From Mytilus galloprovincialis (lineage: Eukaryota > Mollusca > Bivalvia > Mytilida > Mytilidae): a stretch of DNA of 64,000 nt. Shown one piece after another: positions 37,262-48,404 of this stretch. The notes beneath the pieces are model-generated. The model did no database searches and was not told the origin of the DNA. It saw only the letters and a list, made by a program, of their open reading frames with translations. The stretch's first letter is position 1; each line of letters begins with the position of its first letter. The translations under genes were made by a program, and so were the position numbers. The stretch is from contig NC_134842.1 in the NCBI RefSeq assembly GCF_965363235.1, forward strand, positions 7,467,112 to 7,531,111. The letters are read 5' to 3'.

Positions 37262-37455
37262 ACGTGAAACAACTATCTTAGGAAGGAGGGTTGGGATCCC
37301 CCTTACATGTTTAACCCCGTCATATTCTGTGTGTATGTGTCTGTCTCATGGCCAGGAGCCTATAATTCAGTCGTTTCCTTTTGTTGATGTGTTACATATT
37401 TGTTTTTCGTTCAATATTTGTTCATAAATTAGACTGTTCGTTTTCTCAATTGAAT
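37262..37455 (-). repeat. R2 interspersed repeat fragment
   Basis: 'gatcccccttacatgtttaa', 'aggagcctataattcagtcg' and 'gtgttacatatttgtttttc' are the reverse complement of parts of the 32.0-kb copy. The flank 36956-37261 shows nothing else. Confidence 0.65.
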
Positions 37456-38105
37456 TATTATGTCACCCGATCGACAATGTCGGGTAACATATTGCTTTTC
37501 CTCTGTGTCTGTTTCTTTTTCTGTATTATTATTATTCTTCCACCTATTTTGTCCGAAAGTTTTCTCGGAGCCAATGGAACCAATCTTAATGATAGTTAAC
37601 TATAATGAGGAACACAAAATTTCGGGTTGCAGTAGGTCTTAAGGCCATATAAAATGGCTGCCGTTACCATGGAAACGGAACAATTGCAAACAATTCCAGT
37701 TTTTGATTTTAATGAATATTTGGAGTTGCTTTAACTTAGAATCATTATATTTTGATACAATTTAGGTGCTGGGCATATACTGGTTTTGGATAATTTTGGC
37801 AATCATTGGAACTATCATGTTGCCATGGAAACTACACCAAAAATTTCTAAATCAAAATGCTCCAAATTTAATAAAACCCACAGTAACGACGAACAACAGT
37901 GGTAGATGTGCAATTTGGCGTTGGAATTTCAAAAATGTCTGCCGTTACCATGGAAACAAGTCAAAAATGGTCCAAATGCTTCAAAAACTTAAAGTGGCAT
38001 TTCCTTTCTTAAAATGGTAGGTCAAATCCATTGAAACTTTGATGGTATGTTCCCTCCAATGTACCAATGTGGTATCTGCAATTAGAAATTTGGAATGGTA
38101 TCTGT
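37456..38105. repeat. Unclassified repeat with recurring GTTACCATGGAAAC
   Basis: 'gccgttaccatggaaac' occurs at about 37661 and 37938, with variants near 37818 ('gttgccatggaaac') and 38101 ('gttaccatagaaaac'), roughly 120-160 bases apart, in otherwise diverged sequence. This is an old tandem array or a repeat-built element. Short frames in it are not supported. Confidence 0.5.
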
Positions 38106-38109
38106 TACC

Positions 38110-38640
38110 ATAGAAAACAGCCAAAACGAGATAAATTCAGCTTCCAATTCATTTCATGTGGCAAAATTCAAGCAGCGACTGCATATGTGGTATATATCTT
38201 CCAGATGATACAGTATTCCTGAGCTTGTATTTCCTGTAAATATATTTTTGATTTTGCTGCTAACAAGGAAACAACTATTGCATTAGGAATTCTACGTATT
38301 GAAGTTGAAATCTTCCCTTTGAAAGTACATAGAACGCTGTTATAAGATGGATGACCGTTATCGTTACCACAATCCCGTCCATTTTCCACGATTGTGACCT
38401 ACTTATCACCGCGAATGTACATGTACCTACGCAACAAGACGTGTGCCACATTAGGAGCGGGATCTGCTTACCTCTCCGGAAACCTAAGTTCATCCTTTCT
38501 TTCATGTTGAATCGTAGTATTTAGTTTCTGGTTTTCAATGTTATGTTTTGTGAACTGATGTTTGTCTTTTGGTCGTTTTAGTGTTTTGACATGATAATGT
38601 CAGATTGTTTAAGCTCTTTATCAATATTTTCTCAATTCAC
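38110..38640 (+). mobile_element. Penelope-like element, family A, 3' fragment
   Basis: Matches the end of the 7.6-10.1 kb element: 'agcgactgcatatgtggtat', 'gttgaaatcttcc', 'ggatctgcttacc' and 'aaacctaagttcatc'. Only the end of the ORF and the tail remain. Confidence 0.75.
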
Positions 38641-38647
38641 CTTAACA

Positions 38648-39325
38648 ATACGAAAATAGAATAAGCGACCTATTACACCTTTTCATAAGTGATACCTGAT
38701 ACAGAACATAAGTATCGGTTATTTTTTCAATATTTTCCCAAAAACGTTAACTCACAGTTATAACAAAATATTTTGTTATTCTCGATGGAATTAAAATGAA
38801 ACAGGGTTGTAAAATTGTGACAAGATTATTTGACAAAAGATGAAGAGGAAATGACAGAAATTACAATAAGACAGAAATGATTCGAAGGAGCTTTCATACA
38901 TTTTCTTATACAAATATATTAATTGTACTCTTTCCGATAAATAAACTCATCATAGAGACCAGGATTTGAGTTTTGTATTTGCGCCAGACGCGCGTTTCGT
39001 CTATAAAAGACGCTCAAATCTAAAAAAAAAGAGTTAAAAAAGCTAAATATAGTACAAAGTAGAAGAGTATTGAAGACCAAAGATTCTTTACAGTTTTTCT
39101 AAATACATCTAAGGTAATCTATTTCTGCGGTAGAAAACAATCACGAAATTCGAATCACTCTTATGAATTTATTATCCCATAATGACATTCTATCAAGAAA
39201 GCCTAATACTGAAAATGAATCTTTAACACAAAAAATGTTCAATATTTATAGGAAAAATCGTTTTAAAATAATGAAAAGATAACATACAAGATTGACGATC
39301 TTGTTTTGAAGTAAACAAACATACA
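38648..39325 (+). repeat. Duplicated block, copy 1 (copy 2 at 62.09-62.84 kb)
   Basis: From 'aaaatagaataagcgacc' to 'gacgatcttgttttgaagta' this block lines up with 62.09-62.84 kb over its whole length, including the same R1 insertion (38935-39150) at the same place and the sequence after it ('ccataatgacattctatcaa'). The shared R1 position shows that the R1 was already present when the block was copied. Here it ends about 370 bases before the first Kunitz gene. Confidence 0.85.
38935..39150 (+). repeat. R1 short interspersed repeat
   Basis: 'aaactcatcatagagaccag', 'gcgccagacgcgcgtttcgt', then 'gtagaagagtattgaagacc' and 'aggtaatctatttctgcggt'. It has lost part of the 'cagtgacgctcgaa' core compared with its partner at 62.4 kb. 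Confidence 0.8.
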
Positions 39326-39529
39326 TTTGAGGAACGTTTTATTTTCCGTTTCCTCCAAGCTTTTAAACGTCAAAATAATAAGTAAGGAAAAACCGTTCGT
39401 AGCGGTCATGCACACATATAAAACAAAAGAAATTCATCCTCTTCAATCACAAAGTTATTACAAGCCACTGTTTTCCACGAAATTGCATTATGTAATTTAT
39501 AAATGCTAATTAAATTAAAACAAATTGTT

Positions 39530-39692
39530 TTGAAATTCCTTGTTTTAATGTATACAAATCATTAATATTGTACTTTAACATCCTATTTCAAATATATTAC
39601 AACTGTTACACTTCTTAAACGTGTTATAGTTTGTTGTGCAAGTTATATATAAAGAAGACTTCAAGTGTATCTGACATAGTCTTATTTTAATC
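39530..39692 (+). promoter_or_regulatory. Core promoter of Kunitz gene 1
   Basis: TATATAAA at 39646-39653, 40 bases before the ATG, preceded by 'tgttgtgcaagtta'. The same order ('ttgttttaatgta.acaaatc', a 'catcct' box, 'gtgcaagtta', TATATAAA) stands before Kunitz gene 3, and a decayed version before gene 2, so the promoter was copied with the gene. Confidence 0.7.
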
Positions 39693-40914
39693 ATGGATAG
39701 TCATATTAAACTACTGTGTTTCTTCTTCATTATATTTAACCTTGTTCCGCATGATGTCCAAGGAATCAAAGGTATGTTTGATTGTTCCGAATGATGCAGA
39801 CGGAACTAAAGGTAGGTTTCATTGTTCCAAATGATGAAGATGGAACTAAAGGTACGTTTCATTGTTCCGAATGATGTAGATGGCAATAAAGGTATGTTTT
39901 ATTATTCCGAATGATGTAGACGGAAATAAAGGTACGTTTCATTGTTCCGAATGATGTAGATGGGAATAAAGGTATGTTTGATTGTTTCGAATGGTGTAGA
40001 CGGAAATAAACGTATGTTTCATTGTTCCGAATGATGTAGTTTGAAATTAAGGTAAGTTTCATTGTTTAATATTGGTAAATCCTAGTATTTGTCAGGAATG
40101 TACTAATTTAGAGGGATTTTCGTTTATGGCACATTGATTGTTCATACATTATTTTTTAATTTGGAAGGAGAATCCATAATCAATCTTTATAATACGAAAT
40201 GTAAAGTAAGTATGATAATATATTATATTAGACGAATCAATAACATTTGACACTCGAGGTTTTCCCTTGCTCAATTACAAAGTTTGAAAATATATAATGT
40301 CGATGTCAGTCCCTACTGTTGAGTAATAACTATGGATTGTTATTTTAGATTAACATACGAACTAATTGAAGAAACTAGGTTAACTAAACATACATAATTT
40401 GTTTCAAATTTAGCCGATCAATGTTAGATTTGTACATTTGTGTTCGCAAATTATTTTGAATTTTGAACCCCTGTTTCAGTGACATCGTGATAACTCCTAG
40501 ATTGTACTACACCATGAATATCGCCCTATTGTACATGATATTTAGACAGAGACATATATAACATGGACATTACTTCTATTCCCACCTCCCCAAAAAATCC
40601 CTTAATTATCTGATAGTAACCTTCTAATACACTTGTATTTTTGCATTTTATTTGCATTTAAGTTCATTATTTATTTTGTCGTTTGTTTAAAAATGTGAAG
40701 ATATTGTTTCAGACCATCATTTTCTTAAAACATTAATACAAAATATGTTCCAGTTTGTAAGCTTAAGCCCGAAAAAGGACTATGTTTGGCAGCTATTCAG
40801 AGATACTACTACAATTGGAAAAAGGCAAAATGTGAACAGTTTACATACGGTGGCTGTGGCGGAAATGGTAACAATTTCCACACTATGACTGAATGCCGGG
40901 CTAATTGTCCTTAA
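39693..40914 (+). CDS. Kunitz-type protease inhibitor 1 (P1 Leu)
   Basis: Coding exons 39693-39771 and 40754-40914, joined in phase 1, give a 79-residue protein: signal peptide MDSHIKLLCFFFIIFNLVPH, a short linker, and one Kunitz/BPTI domain. The six cysteines have the exact family spacing C-x8-C-x15-C-x7-C-x12-C-x3-C, with YYYNW, FTYGGC and GNGNNF motifs in place. The residue after the second cysteine (P1, which sets target specificity) is Leu, followed by Ala, which suggests a chymotrypsin- or elastase-like target rather than trypsin. Such small secreted inhibitors act in haemolymph, mucus, digestive gland or shell matrix. The stop is followed by 'ctaacat|gtatgt', a donor to a 3' UTR exon. 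Intron 1 begins with a 40-bp tandem array that copies the donor. Confidence 0.92.
39771..40065 (+). repeat. 40-bp tandem array carrying the Kunitz 1 splice donor
   Basis: 'ggtatgtttgattgttccga' plus 'atgatgcagacggaactaaa' repeats with a period of exactly 40: starts at 39771, 39811, 39851, 39891, 39931, 39971, 40011 and a last partial one at 40051. The unit is derived from the last 30 bases of exon 1 plus its donor, so eight GTAnGT-type donors follow each other (gtatgt, gtaggt, gtacgt, gtatgt, gtacgt, gtatgt, gtatgt, gtaagt). Read-through from exon 1 reaches a TGA in the first unit. Confidence 0.93.
40066..40753 (+). other. Rest of intron 1 of Kunitz gene 1
   Basis: AT-rich with no repeat or exon recognised. 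It ends with the acceptor 'tatgttccag' at 40753. Confidence 0.5.
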
Positions 40915-41595
40915 CTAACATGTATGTAATATATGATTTTGTTATGCATGAATCTTTGTGGTTTATAGAGTTAAAAAATTACTTGATACAGAGTGCGAGA
41001 TTTAGAATTTTTATGGGTTTATAGAGTCTAAGTTTATCTGATAAATTAGGCCTTAGAAAGTGAATATCATGGTATATCACGTATATCTAAAAGTTGTCTT
41101 TCTATTTGGAACTGATTTGTTTAAACTCATATTTAAATCTCAGAAAGAGAAGTATCATTGCATATAAAACGCCACAAATTCCCGACGAATTTAGATAGGA
41201 GTATTGATGCAGCATTTGCACGACAATGAAGTCTGAACTGTTCAGCTATATGGTTATAAAACTTTGATAAGGGACTTTCCGTTTGAATTTGAATCGGACG
41301 TCATTTTCTTTGTGATTTTACTTTTTCTCAAAAATGCATATCGAGCATGTGATATTGTCACATATTTTCGGAAATGTGGGGAAATAAAACAAAACATTAA
41401 TACATTAATTAACAAAATAAACACGCAATGAAAACTTCTGTCTGTATGTTATGTACACTTAGGTGACAAAACTGACAAAATAAAAGTTATTTGGATGCAC
41501 TCACGTTTCAAACACAAAAGGTGAACAAAACATAATATTTTTATTCATATTTAAAGCTTCACCTGCGTTAACATTTACTTCTCTCTTCTTTTCAG

Positions 41596-41660
41596 ATATC
41601 AGAAAGAATAAAAGAGATCAACAAACATCAAATTAAATAAAAGAATTGTTAAAAATTATG
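41596..41660 (+). other. 3' UTR exon of Kunitz gene 1
   Basis: After 'cttcttttcag' comes 'atatcagaaagaataaaaga' and a poly(A) signal AATAAA at 41636-41641. The same arrangement (pyrimidine tract, 'at.ccag.a.gaa' and poly(A) signal) follows genes 2 and 3. The donor is at about 40923. Exon end estimated. Confidence 0.6.
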
Positions 41661-42288
41661 ATTTACAGATTTTTTTGCCTTAACACATAATAACGGATAT
41701 CGTTTCAAATCTATCAAAATATTTTTGATTTCACATAACTAACCAACCTTTATAACTGTGAAAACAAGTAAATATTATACAAATAAAGGCAACAATAGTA
41801 TACCGCTGTCCAAAGTCAATAATCGATGGGGAGAAATCAAATTCAGGTTAAAAACTAAAACCGAGGGAAGCACATCAACTATACGACGAAAACAACGAAT
41901 TCTAATGCAATTAGTTTGTAACGATAATTTTCATTGGACGTTTACAAATATTTTGAGGGGTTAGATTTCACATTCTACCAGTCCGTAACTAAGAAAGCCA
42001 CCAATTTGAATTCTGATTTTTTGTGGGATGTAATTTCTAAAAAAATAAACAAGATAGTCACATTGTACACCTCAAAATCTTCTTTTTGTCTATATTGAAA
42101 CCATTCTAAAACGTACGAAAAGTAAACATACGTTTAGTATTCATGTTTGACATCCAAAGTATACATATGACGTCACATTGTTTAGATGCTAAAGACGATG
42201 CAACAGTTTCGCGGAATTTTTCATTTATTCCATTTTAAAGCCACAAAATGTATTAAATGACATTTATTTTAGTATGTTGCATTATAAT
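41661..42288. other. Intergenic DNA with an R3 copy
   Basis: Apart from the R3 repeat nothing is recognised. Confidence 0.5.
41778..41900 (+). repeat. R3 interspersed repeat
   Basis: 'aaaggcaacaatagtatacc', 'aataatcgatgggg' and 'aaaaccgagggaagcacatc' match 16.99 kb. The frame across it is repeat-derived. Confidence 0.65.
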
Positions 42289-42454
42289 GGAGATAACTGT
42301 ATTGTATTTTAAGCTTGGCCTTCGTAAAACTTGATTTTAATGTCGCAAATATCCGTTACCTGTCTCCTCTCCGCGTCGCTAGGTACACTCAATTTGCGAC
42401 AGTAAAATCGACGTTTTACGAAGACCAAGCTTAAAATACAATACAGTTATCTCC
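42289..42454. mobile_element. 166-bp foldback MITE
   Basis: 'ggagataactgtattgtatt' continuing to 'gtcgcaaat' (62 bases) is inversely repeated at the other end with few mismatches; the 40-base centre contains 'ctctccgcgtcgctagg'. No coding capacity. Confidence 0.75.
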
Positions 42455-43364
42455 TAAATATCAGAACACTGAAGTGCAACAAAAACAAACAACAATACAA
42501 TATACATAGAAACGAACTATAAGATAACAACTGCCATATTTATGACTTGGTGCAGAACATTTTAAGAACAAAATTTGTGTGTTCGACCTGGTTTGTCGCT
42601 AGGGAAATGTTAAATATACCGCTAAAATGACATCATTACATGACGGGAATACAATACACACAGATGCAATCAATTACACCAAAGACAGATAAATACAGAT
42701 AAAATAATATAATAATAATCATACATTTTGACATGGTAACCACAGAATAACAACGAACAACTAAAATTAGGTAGGACAATACACAACCTATTATCGCTAG
42801 GGAATCAGTTACATATATGTCTCATCGTGTCAACTGATATCAACACATGAATTTTGTTTTGGCGTGCAGCTCGTAAATATGTGTGGAATACATTTCATCA
42901 GGTATACGTAAGAATGGAATTTTTAATAATTGAAAACATAAACGGTTAAAAGGCAAAACAACGTAGCCTGTCTCAACAGAAGAGCCTACAATATTTGATG
43001 CTGTTCCAGGGTATCACGGGGTGTTCCAGGGGGTTTTATTCTTGGTATATTAACAGACAAATATATCAGATCAAGTTAAAGAAAAAAGAAAAACCGGTAC
43101 TAACCATCAATATTATATATATATTTGTATTACTCATAGAATAAAGTAAAAGCACAAAAATACTGAACTTCTGACTTTCTTTTACAATTGTGAAACCAGT
43201 TTTATATCTCTGTCTTAGTTGGTTAGCTGACAAAGGGTGGTTGGTCAAAGGTTTAGATCATTGACAGTATATAGATTCTTTCTTAATGTATTGATGCATT
43301 CACATCCTTTTTGTTGCCAAATAGAAGTTTAGATTTTCTTTTTCTTTTTTTTATATACTAGAAC
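42455..43364. other. Intergenic DNA with R4 fragments
   Basis: R4 phrases near 42530-42575 ('atgacttggtgcagaacatt') and 43140-43200 ('aaaaatactgaact'). No exon recognised. Confidence 0.45.
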
Positions 43365-44660
43365 ACACCCGTGATATCGCGGGTCTGTGGCTGAATTAAA
43401 GAATATAACTATGCGTAAGCCTTATTTTAGTATTGGTATTGTCATCTGATATATTTTCGTATTTATTTTTGCCAGTTATTCTGGTCAGTTTGTAGCCGTA
43501 CTTAAAATCCCTTTGGCGATATGAATTATAAAGAACATCCATATTAATCCTGTCTGCGTTTTGCTTGTTTTTTTTCGTGATAAAATACAATTTTATAACT
43601 TTATGTTGCGTAAGATGAATTTATTAAACTTTGTTCTGTCTATTTAGTCACGCGGTCACTGTCTAACAAAGTGAGCAATGTCTTTCCTTTGTATGTGAGA
43701 TTGGATTTACTATGAGAGTTCGAAGGTTAACTTAAATCAGCTGTAATGTCTATATACCCAATACTTAAATAAGAAGACATCGCAATAAGTGTATCAAAAT
43801 AAGCTGAAGCTTTTCTCCCCTAACTAATGCAGTGGCGACTTATTCTAAAATACATAGTAAAAATTGGTGTTGATGGCAAAACTTTGATAGAACTAGAACA
43901 CACCCGTGATATCGCGGGTCTGTGGCTGAATTAAAGAATATAACTATGCGTAAGCGCCTAATTTTTTGTATTGGTATTGTCATCTGATAAAGTCATGCCG
44001 ATTATAAGATGCACAGTTTTCTCTGCTTTCAACATCTTTCTGTTTGAACCCGTCGACCTGGAACTTATCAATTATTGGTATTATTAATTTTATTTGGAAA
44101 ACAAAAGTCCCTGGAAAGGAGTATTTTTTAATCAACAGCATTGTCCTTAATGAGTTATAATTAAAGTTGAATTCTTTGATTCGCTGATTTACATCATTCC
44201 GGCTTACAAATTGAAAACTGTACATGTTGTACCGATACGCCTTATTTTAAGTCAAGAATTATATTATTCGTATTGTCATCTAAAAAAGTCATACTGATTA
44301 AAATACTACAATCGGGAACAATGTGACAATGATTGAATTTAGAAGTGTCAACCCTGTGATTTACGACCCGTGTATATAGCAAAATCCTAAATACAGCGTT
44401 TGGTGGTGCGCCTGTCAGATGCGGAACGTACAGATAAGGTAATAGGTAACAGGTGAATATACTATTGGTATCGGTATCGGATTCGACCCGGAACTTCTTA
44501 CTTATTGTCAATATTAATTATGTGGGAAACAAAGGGGTCTGGAGTGGTGTAATTTTTAATCAACAGCATTGTACTATATTAGTTAGATATAAAGTTGAAT
44601 TCTTTGATTCATCGTTTTTACGTGATGACGGCTGATAAATTGGACCTCGTAATTTTAGTA
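43365..44660. repeat. Three tandem diverged copies of an unclassified repeat
   Basis: 'ctagaacacacccgtgatat' plus 'cgcgggtctgtggctgaatt' occurs at 43360 and again, nearly unchanged, at 43891. The sequence after it ('ggtattgtcatctgat', 'aacagcattgt', 'agttgaattctttgattc') recurs at 43970-44190 and 44270-44610. Unit length is about 400-530 bases. No protein motif seen; family unknown. Confidence 0.65.
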
Positions 44661-44720
44661 TTATAGATATTTCGGAGATCTATCAAACATATACACAGAT
44701 AAATTATAAGTATTCTTTAA

Positions 44721-45296
44721 AAGGAGTAGGTCCGGTAAGGACCGGTTTTGGCCTCAAATTTCAGGTTCATCTGACGAAAGACTTTGACCACTTTTTAAAC
44801 ACTTAAGTGTCTATTTTATTTGAATTAATTAGTTTATGTGGAAGATTTTAACAGATTTAGTCATTAAAAACCATCCGATTCGAGCTCAAATATGAAAAAT
44901 CTACCAAATATGCCGAAAAATGTCATTTTTCAGTTGGTTTTTGGTACAAATGAGAGTGGCCGCATCCGTGTTCATCCTCAACCTTTATATATGTTATGTA
45001 TCAAATACAACTTACGTTTTAATATTAAGGATGAACACGAATGCGACCACTTTCGTTTTACACGAAAACCGTCTAAAATTTAACTAAAATGCTAGAATTA
45101 TTAAGATTTCAGTAATTTAGTATGACTTAATGGTGCTAGTACCGGATAAATTTGCATTGTATTGTCAAAAACAGCCCATATTTGTGTAGCAGAAGCATTC
45201 TACTGTCTAATGAATAACTAAAAGTTTACATTTTAACAATTTTGTAAAACTGCTATATTTTGGGGCCAAAAAGGGGTCTTACTGAACCTACTCCTT
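44721..45296. mobile_element. 576-bp TIR element with a nested inverted repeat
   Basis: The ends are inverted over about 40 bases: 'aaggagtaggtccggtaagg' against '...cctactcctt' ending at 45296. Inside, 'gtggccgcatccgtgttcat' (44957) and its inverse 'atgaacacgaatgcgaccac' (45030) form a second hairpin. No coding capacity; the frame 44892-45083 lies across the inner hairpin. Target duplication not resolved. Confidence 0.75.
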
Positions 45297-45950
45297 TGTA
45301 AAATTGTTTACATTTGTTGTTGAACGAAAAAAGCTTAACATAATGCATAAAAATTTAATGTATGACTGTACTTATATCAGATATTGCAAAATTTGTACTT
45401 TGTATTAATTGTCAAATCACTTGATTACGTACTGTTAAGATGGTTGGCAGACACCAGAAAATACATTGAGATTTGCGCCTAAAACCTATTATAACAAGAC
45501 GTAGAGAAATGAACTTTGCACTATGCCTTCTACGATTAACATAAAAAATAAATAAATAAAAGTTAATACAAACATCGACTTTTGGATAAGTGTTATCTGA
45601 TAAAATTAATTAAATAGTTTTTTAAAGATTTTCTCACAAAATACTGACATATACGCAATCAATAAAAAAAACCGAAACTGGAATAACTTAATTCTAAGAT
45701 TATTACATCTATAATGGTGAGCGCCATTTAATAAACCATGAATTAATTATCAGAAAAAAAAAACAAAACATCAGTTCATACAGTCAAGTGGATAAGAGAC
45801 ATTGCCTTGAGGTACATATATTTTTTACATTGCCTGCATCACTTTGAATTGATTTATTGTTGATTTTTTTAATGTTTTAGCTTCAACACAAAATTTTCGG
45901 ACATGGAAGAACTGATCAAAAGTGTTCGTCCATTGAAGACTATTGTACTT
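45297..45950. other. AT-rich intergenic DNA, no gene seen
   Basis: No exon or repeat recognised. Confidence 0.45.
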
Positions 45951-45954
45951 AACA

Positions 45955-46035
45955 GTTATGTGACAATTGTTATCCATTCGTTTGATGTGATTGATCATTT
46001 GATTTTGCCATTGGATAAGGGACTTTCCGTTTCAC
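45955..46035 (-). repeat. R4 interspersed repeat fragment
   Basis: 'gacaattgttatccattcgt' and 'gatcatttgattttgccatt', then 'gggactttccgtt'. It abuts the PLE tail that follows. Confidence 0.6.
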
Positions 46036-46049
46036 AGTTAAGTATGTTT

Positions 46050-46545
46050 CATATCTTGACGTACATCTAGAAATTGACAATCAATGAGGGTCGGTTGAAA
46101 ACAAAACTGTATGAGAACAGAGACGATTTCAGTTTCCCAACTGGGACCTTTCCATTTTTAATTCCAAATGGTGAAGTTGAAATCATCATTTCGTAAATTT
46201 TACGGTCGCCATCAAGTGTTGGTTGACAGTTATGAAATATCCGTTTCACAGATGATATCGGATATGTTCCTGATGACGTAACTACAATCCCGTTTTTTTT
46301 TTACGAATGTGACCGATCGAATTCGACTATTTACCGGCTTTGTAATAACATTAGCAACACGACGGGTGTCACATGTGGAACAAGATCTGCTTACCCTTAC
46401 GGAGCACATGAGCTTAACCCAATATTTTGGTGGGGTTCGTGTTGCTGTTGTATCCCTAGTTGTGACATTTTTACCGATTGTGTTTGTTCTGTTCACACAT
46501 CGTTGTCAATATAATGGAATTTGATGAGACTGTCATACAAATGAG
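46050..46545 (+). mobile_element. Penelope-like element, family A, 3' fragment
   Basis: Starts within the end of the RT ORF (YLDVHLEIDN-like codons, then 'gacgatttcagtttcccaac') and continues into the tail: 'ggatatgttcctgatgacgt', 'acacgacgggtgtcac' and 'cttaccctta'. Same family as 7.6-10.1 kb. 5'-truncated and decayed. Confidence 0.8.
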
Positions 46546-46559
46546 AGGATAAGCTAGCT

Positions 46560-46690
46560 TTACAACCAGGTTCAATCCATCATTTTCTACATAAGAAAAT
46601 GCCTGTACCAAGTCAGGATTATGACAGTTGTTATCAATTTGTTTGAATTTTTTTTATACATGTCGGTACTTCCCCCCGAAGTTTTCTAAT
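46560..46690 (-). repeat. R4 interspersed repeat copy
   Basis: 'aaccaggttcaatccatcat', 'aaatgcctgtaccaagtcag' and 'gacagttgttatca'. Confidence 0.65.
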
Positions 46691-46966
46691 GAAGTAGGTT
46701 AGTAAAAACAAACAAACAACATATAAATGTTCTTGTAAAGACAAAGGTTACTTTGTATTTTTTAATATGGACAAATCTGTTATAGTGAATGTAAACATCC
46801 TCTTTGTGACATGTTACATATATCAAAGTTGTGCCAGTTTTTTATAGTTCAGACTTGTTATAGTTCTGGCATTTTATTTTTTTTGTCATGGAAAGCTACA
46901 TCAAATTACTGTTTTTCTTCTTTACATTAGTCGTCTTTGTTCAGACATGTGTAGACGGATATTCTG

Positions 46967-48255
46967 GTACGTACAATTCTTTTCATATTTTTGTCAAGTG
47001 AGTATTAAAGCTGAGATTTTTTTTCTTTTGTAAAACGTATAAACACGCACGTTCCAATACATTTTAATAGTGTATATCCGAACACTTTAGACAGAAATGC
47101 AAATAGCTTCATTAAAATGTTGAGACAAAAACGTGTACACATGTACGTATGGACACGTTGGTACACGTTCTGGTTTCTTTTGAAATTCGTATGAGAGAGT
47201 TGGGTTCAGACTACCATTTACATTATATTCGTTTTTGTTATATGAAGTGACAAAGGCTATATAATGCATAACGGAAACTAACAAAAATTGTATATTTATT
47301 AGATTGAACACATTGAACTCGTTGAAAAGTTTCATAATAACAGAATCCGGGGTTAGTCATTAGCATAATATTGTCGAAACTAAAACAATTCTACTCTTCC
47401 TTATTACTTTACTTCTACTTTTTATTGTTTGATTTAATTACACTCCCAACCTCTTTAATCCAGATGCGATTTAATTGATGCCTGGATGTAGATGTACCTA
47501 CCGAGTTTTGAATATTTCAAGCCGCCAATGTCGTGAAAACAGCAAAACTATGAAAATATCAATAAAATTTCAAACTAAATGAATCTTCACCGACATGTCC
47601 CTGGCCATACAAAGATGTGCCTTCCGACTTACTTTGAGATTTTAATGACTAAGTTTGGCTAGCCACGAAACGAGGTTCAACACACCATGTTTTCTTAAAA
47701 TGTTCTGTACCAAGTCAGGAAAATGGCATTTGTCATCTTATATTTCGTTTCTGTGTGTATTCCATTGTCGTTTTTTCTTCACTTCAGTGTTTCTGTTGTT
47801 TCGTTGTTTTCCTCTAATAGTTGATGTGTTTCCCTCGGTTTTAGTTTGTAACACGGTTTTATTTTTGTCTCAATCGATTTATGACTTCCGAACAGCGGTA
47901 TACTACTGTTGACTTTATTCACTATCATAAAAAATCAGAAATGTGACAAAAATAAAATGTGCGTGAAATTGTACAAAAATGTGACCTGCCTTGTTTCTGA
48001 CTCTTGAATTCTCCAATGAACTGCTGCTGTCATGGTTATAGAAAGTTAAAGGTTATATAAGCTATTGCTTGCAATTGCAAAAGTAGTTTAAGTAGCCTTT
48101 GTTAATTTCACCATATTGTAGGAAATACGTTTTACGTATAAATATATTGTATGTTTCAACAAATGCTGTGATGAATTTGATGTGTAATTTTTCGTTTTCG
48201 TTACGCTATTTAGAAGCTGTTCATTTTTTACTCAACAAGACATCATGTTTTGTAG
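46967..48255 (+). other. Intron 1 of the broken Kunitz gene
   Basis: Contains an R4/R3 composite at its middle (listed separately). No exon recognised elsewhere. Confidence 0.5.
47640..47930 (-). repeat. Composite of R4 and R3 repeats
   Basis: 'gaggttcaacacaccatgtt' and 'tgtaccaagtcagga' (R4), then 'cccctcggttttagtttgtaac'-like text and 'gaacagcggtatactactgt' (R3). The frame across it is repeat sequence. Confidence 0.65.
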
Positions 48256-48404
48256 TATAAACTCGACGATAGATCATGTGATGGACACGAGCCAAGGTTC
48301 TATTATGGCAGACGTCATAATGTGAACAATTTATACACGGAGGTTGTGATGGAAATGGGAACAATTTCAAAAGTATTGCTGACTGCCAGGCTAATTGTCC
48401 GTAA

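Larger units (their letters stand above)
46888..48404 (+). pseudogene. Kunitz-type protease inhibitor 2, broken copy
   Basis: Exon 1 (46888-46966) is intact: MESYIKLLFFFFTLVVFVQT and a phase-1 donor; at 79 bases it is the same length as in gene 1. The domain exon (about 48256-48404) keeps a clear second half, CEQFIHGGCDGNGNNF...DCQANCP and stop, but the first half no longer gives the family pattern. The codon for the first cysteine is missing after the 'tttgtag' acceptor, an early stop follows in the phase set by exon 1, and the spacing between the second and third cysteines is 4 bases short of 15 codons. The promoter has also lost TATATAAA. The gene therefore seems dead, though the exon frame, donor after the stop and 3' UTR exon survive, so the loss is recent. 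Confidence 0.75.

Noticed and set aside
39859-40062. Minus-strand 67-codon frame
   Set aside because: It is the 40-bp donor array read backwards, hence its internal peptide repetition.
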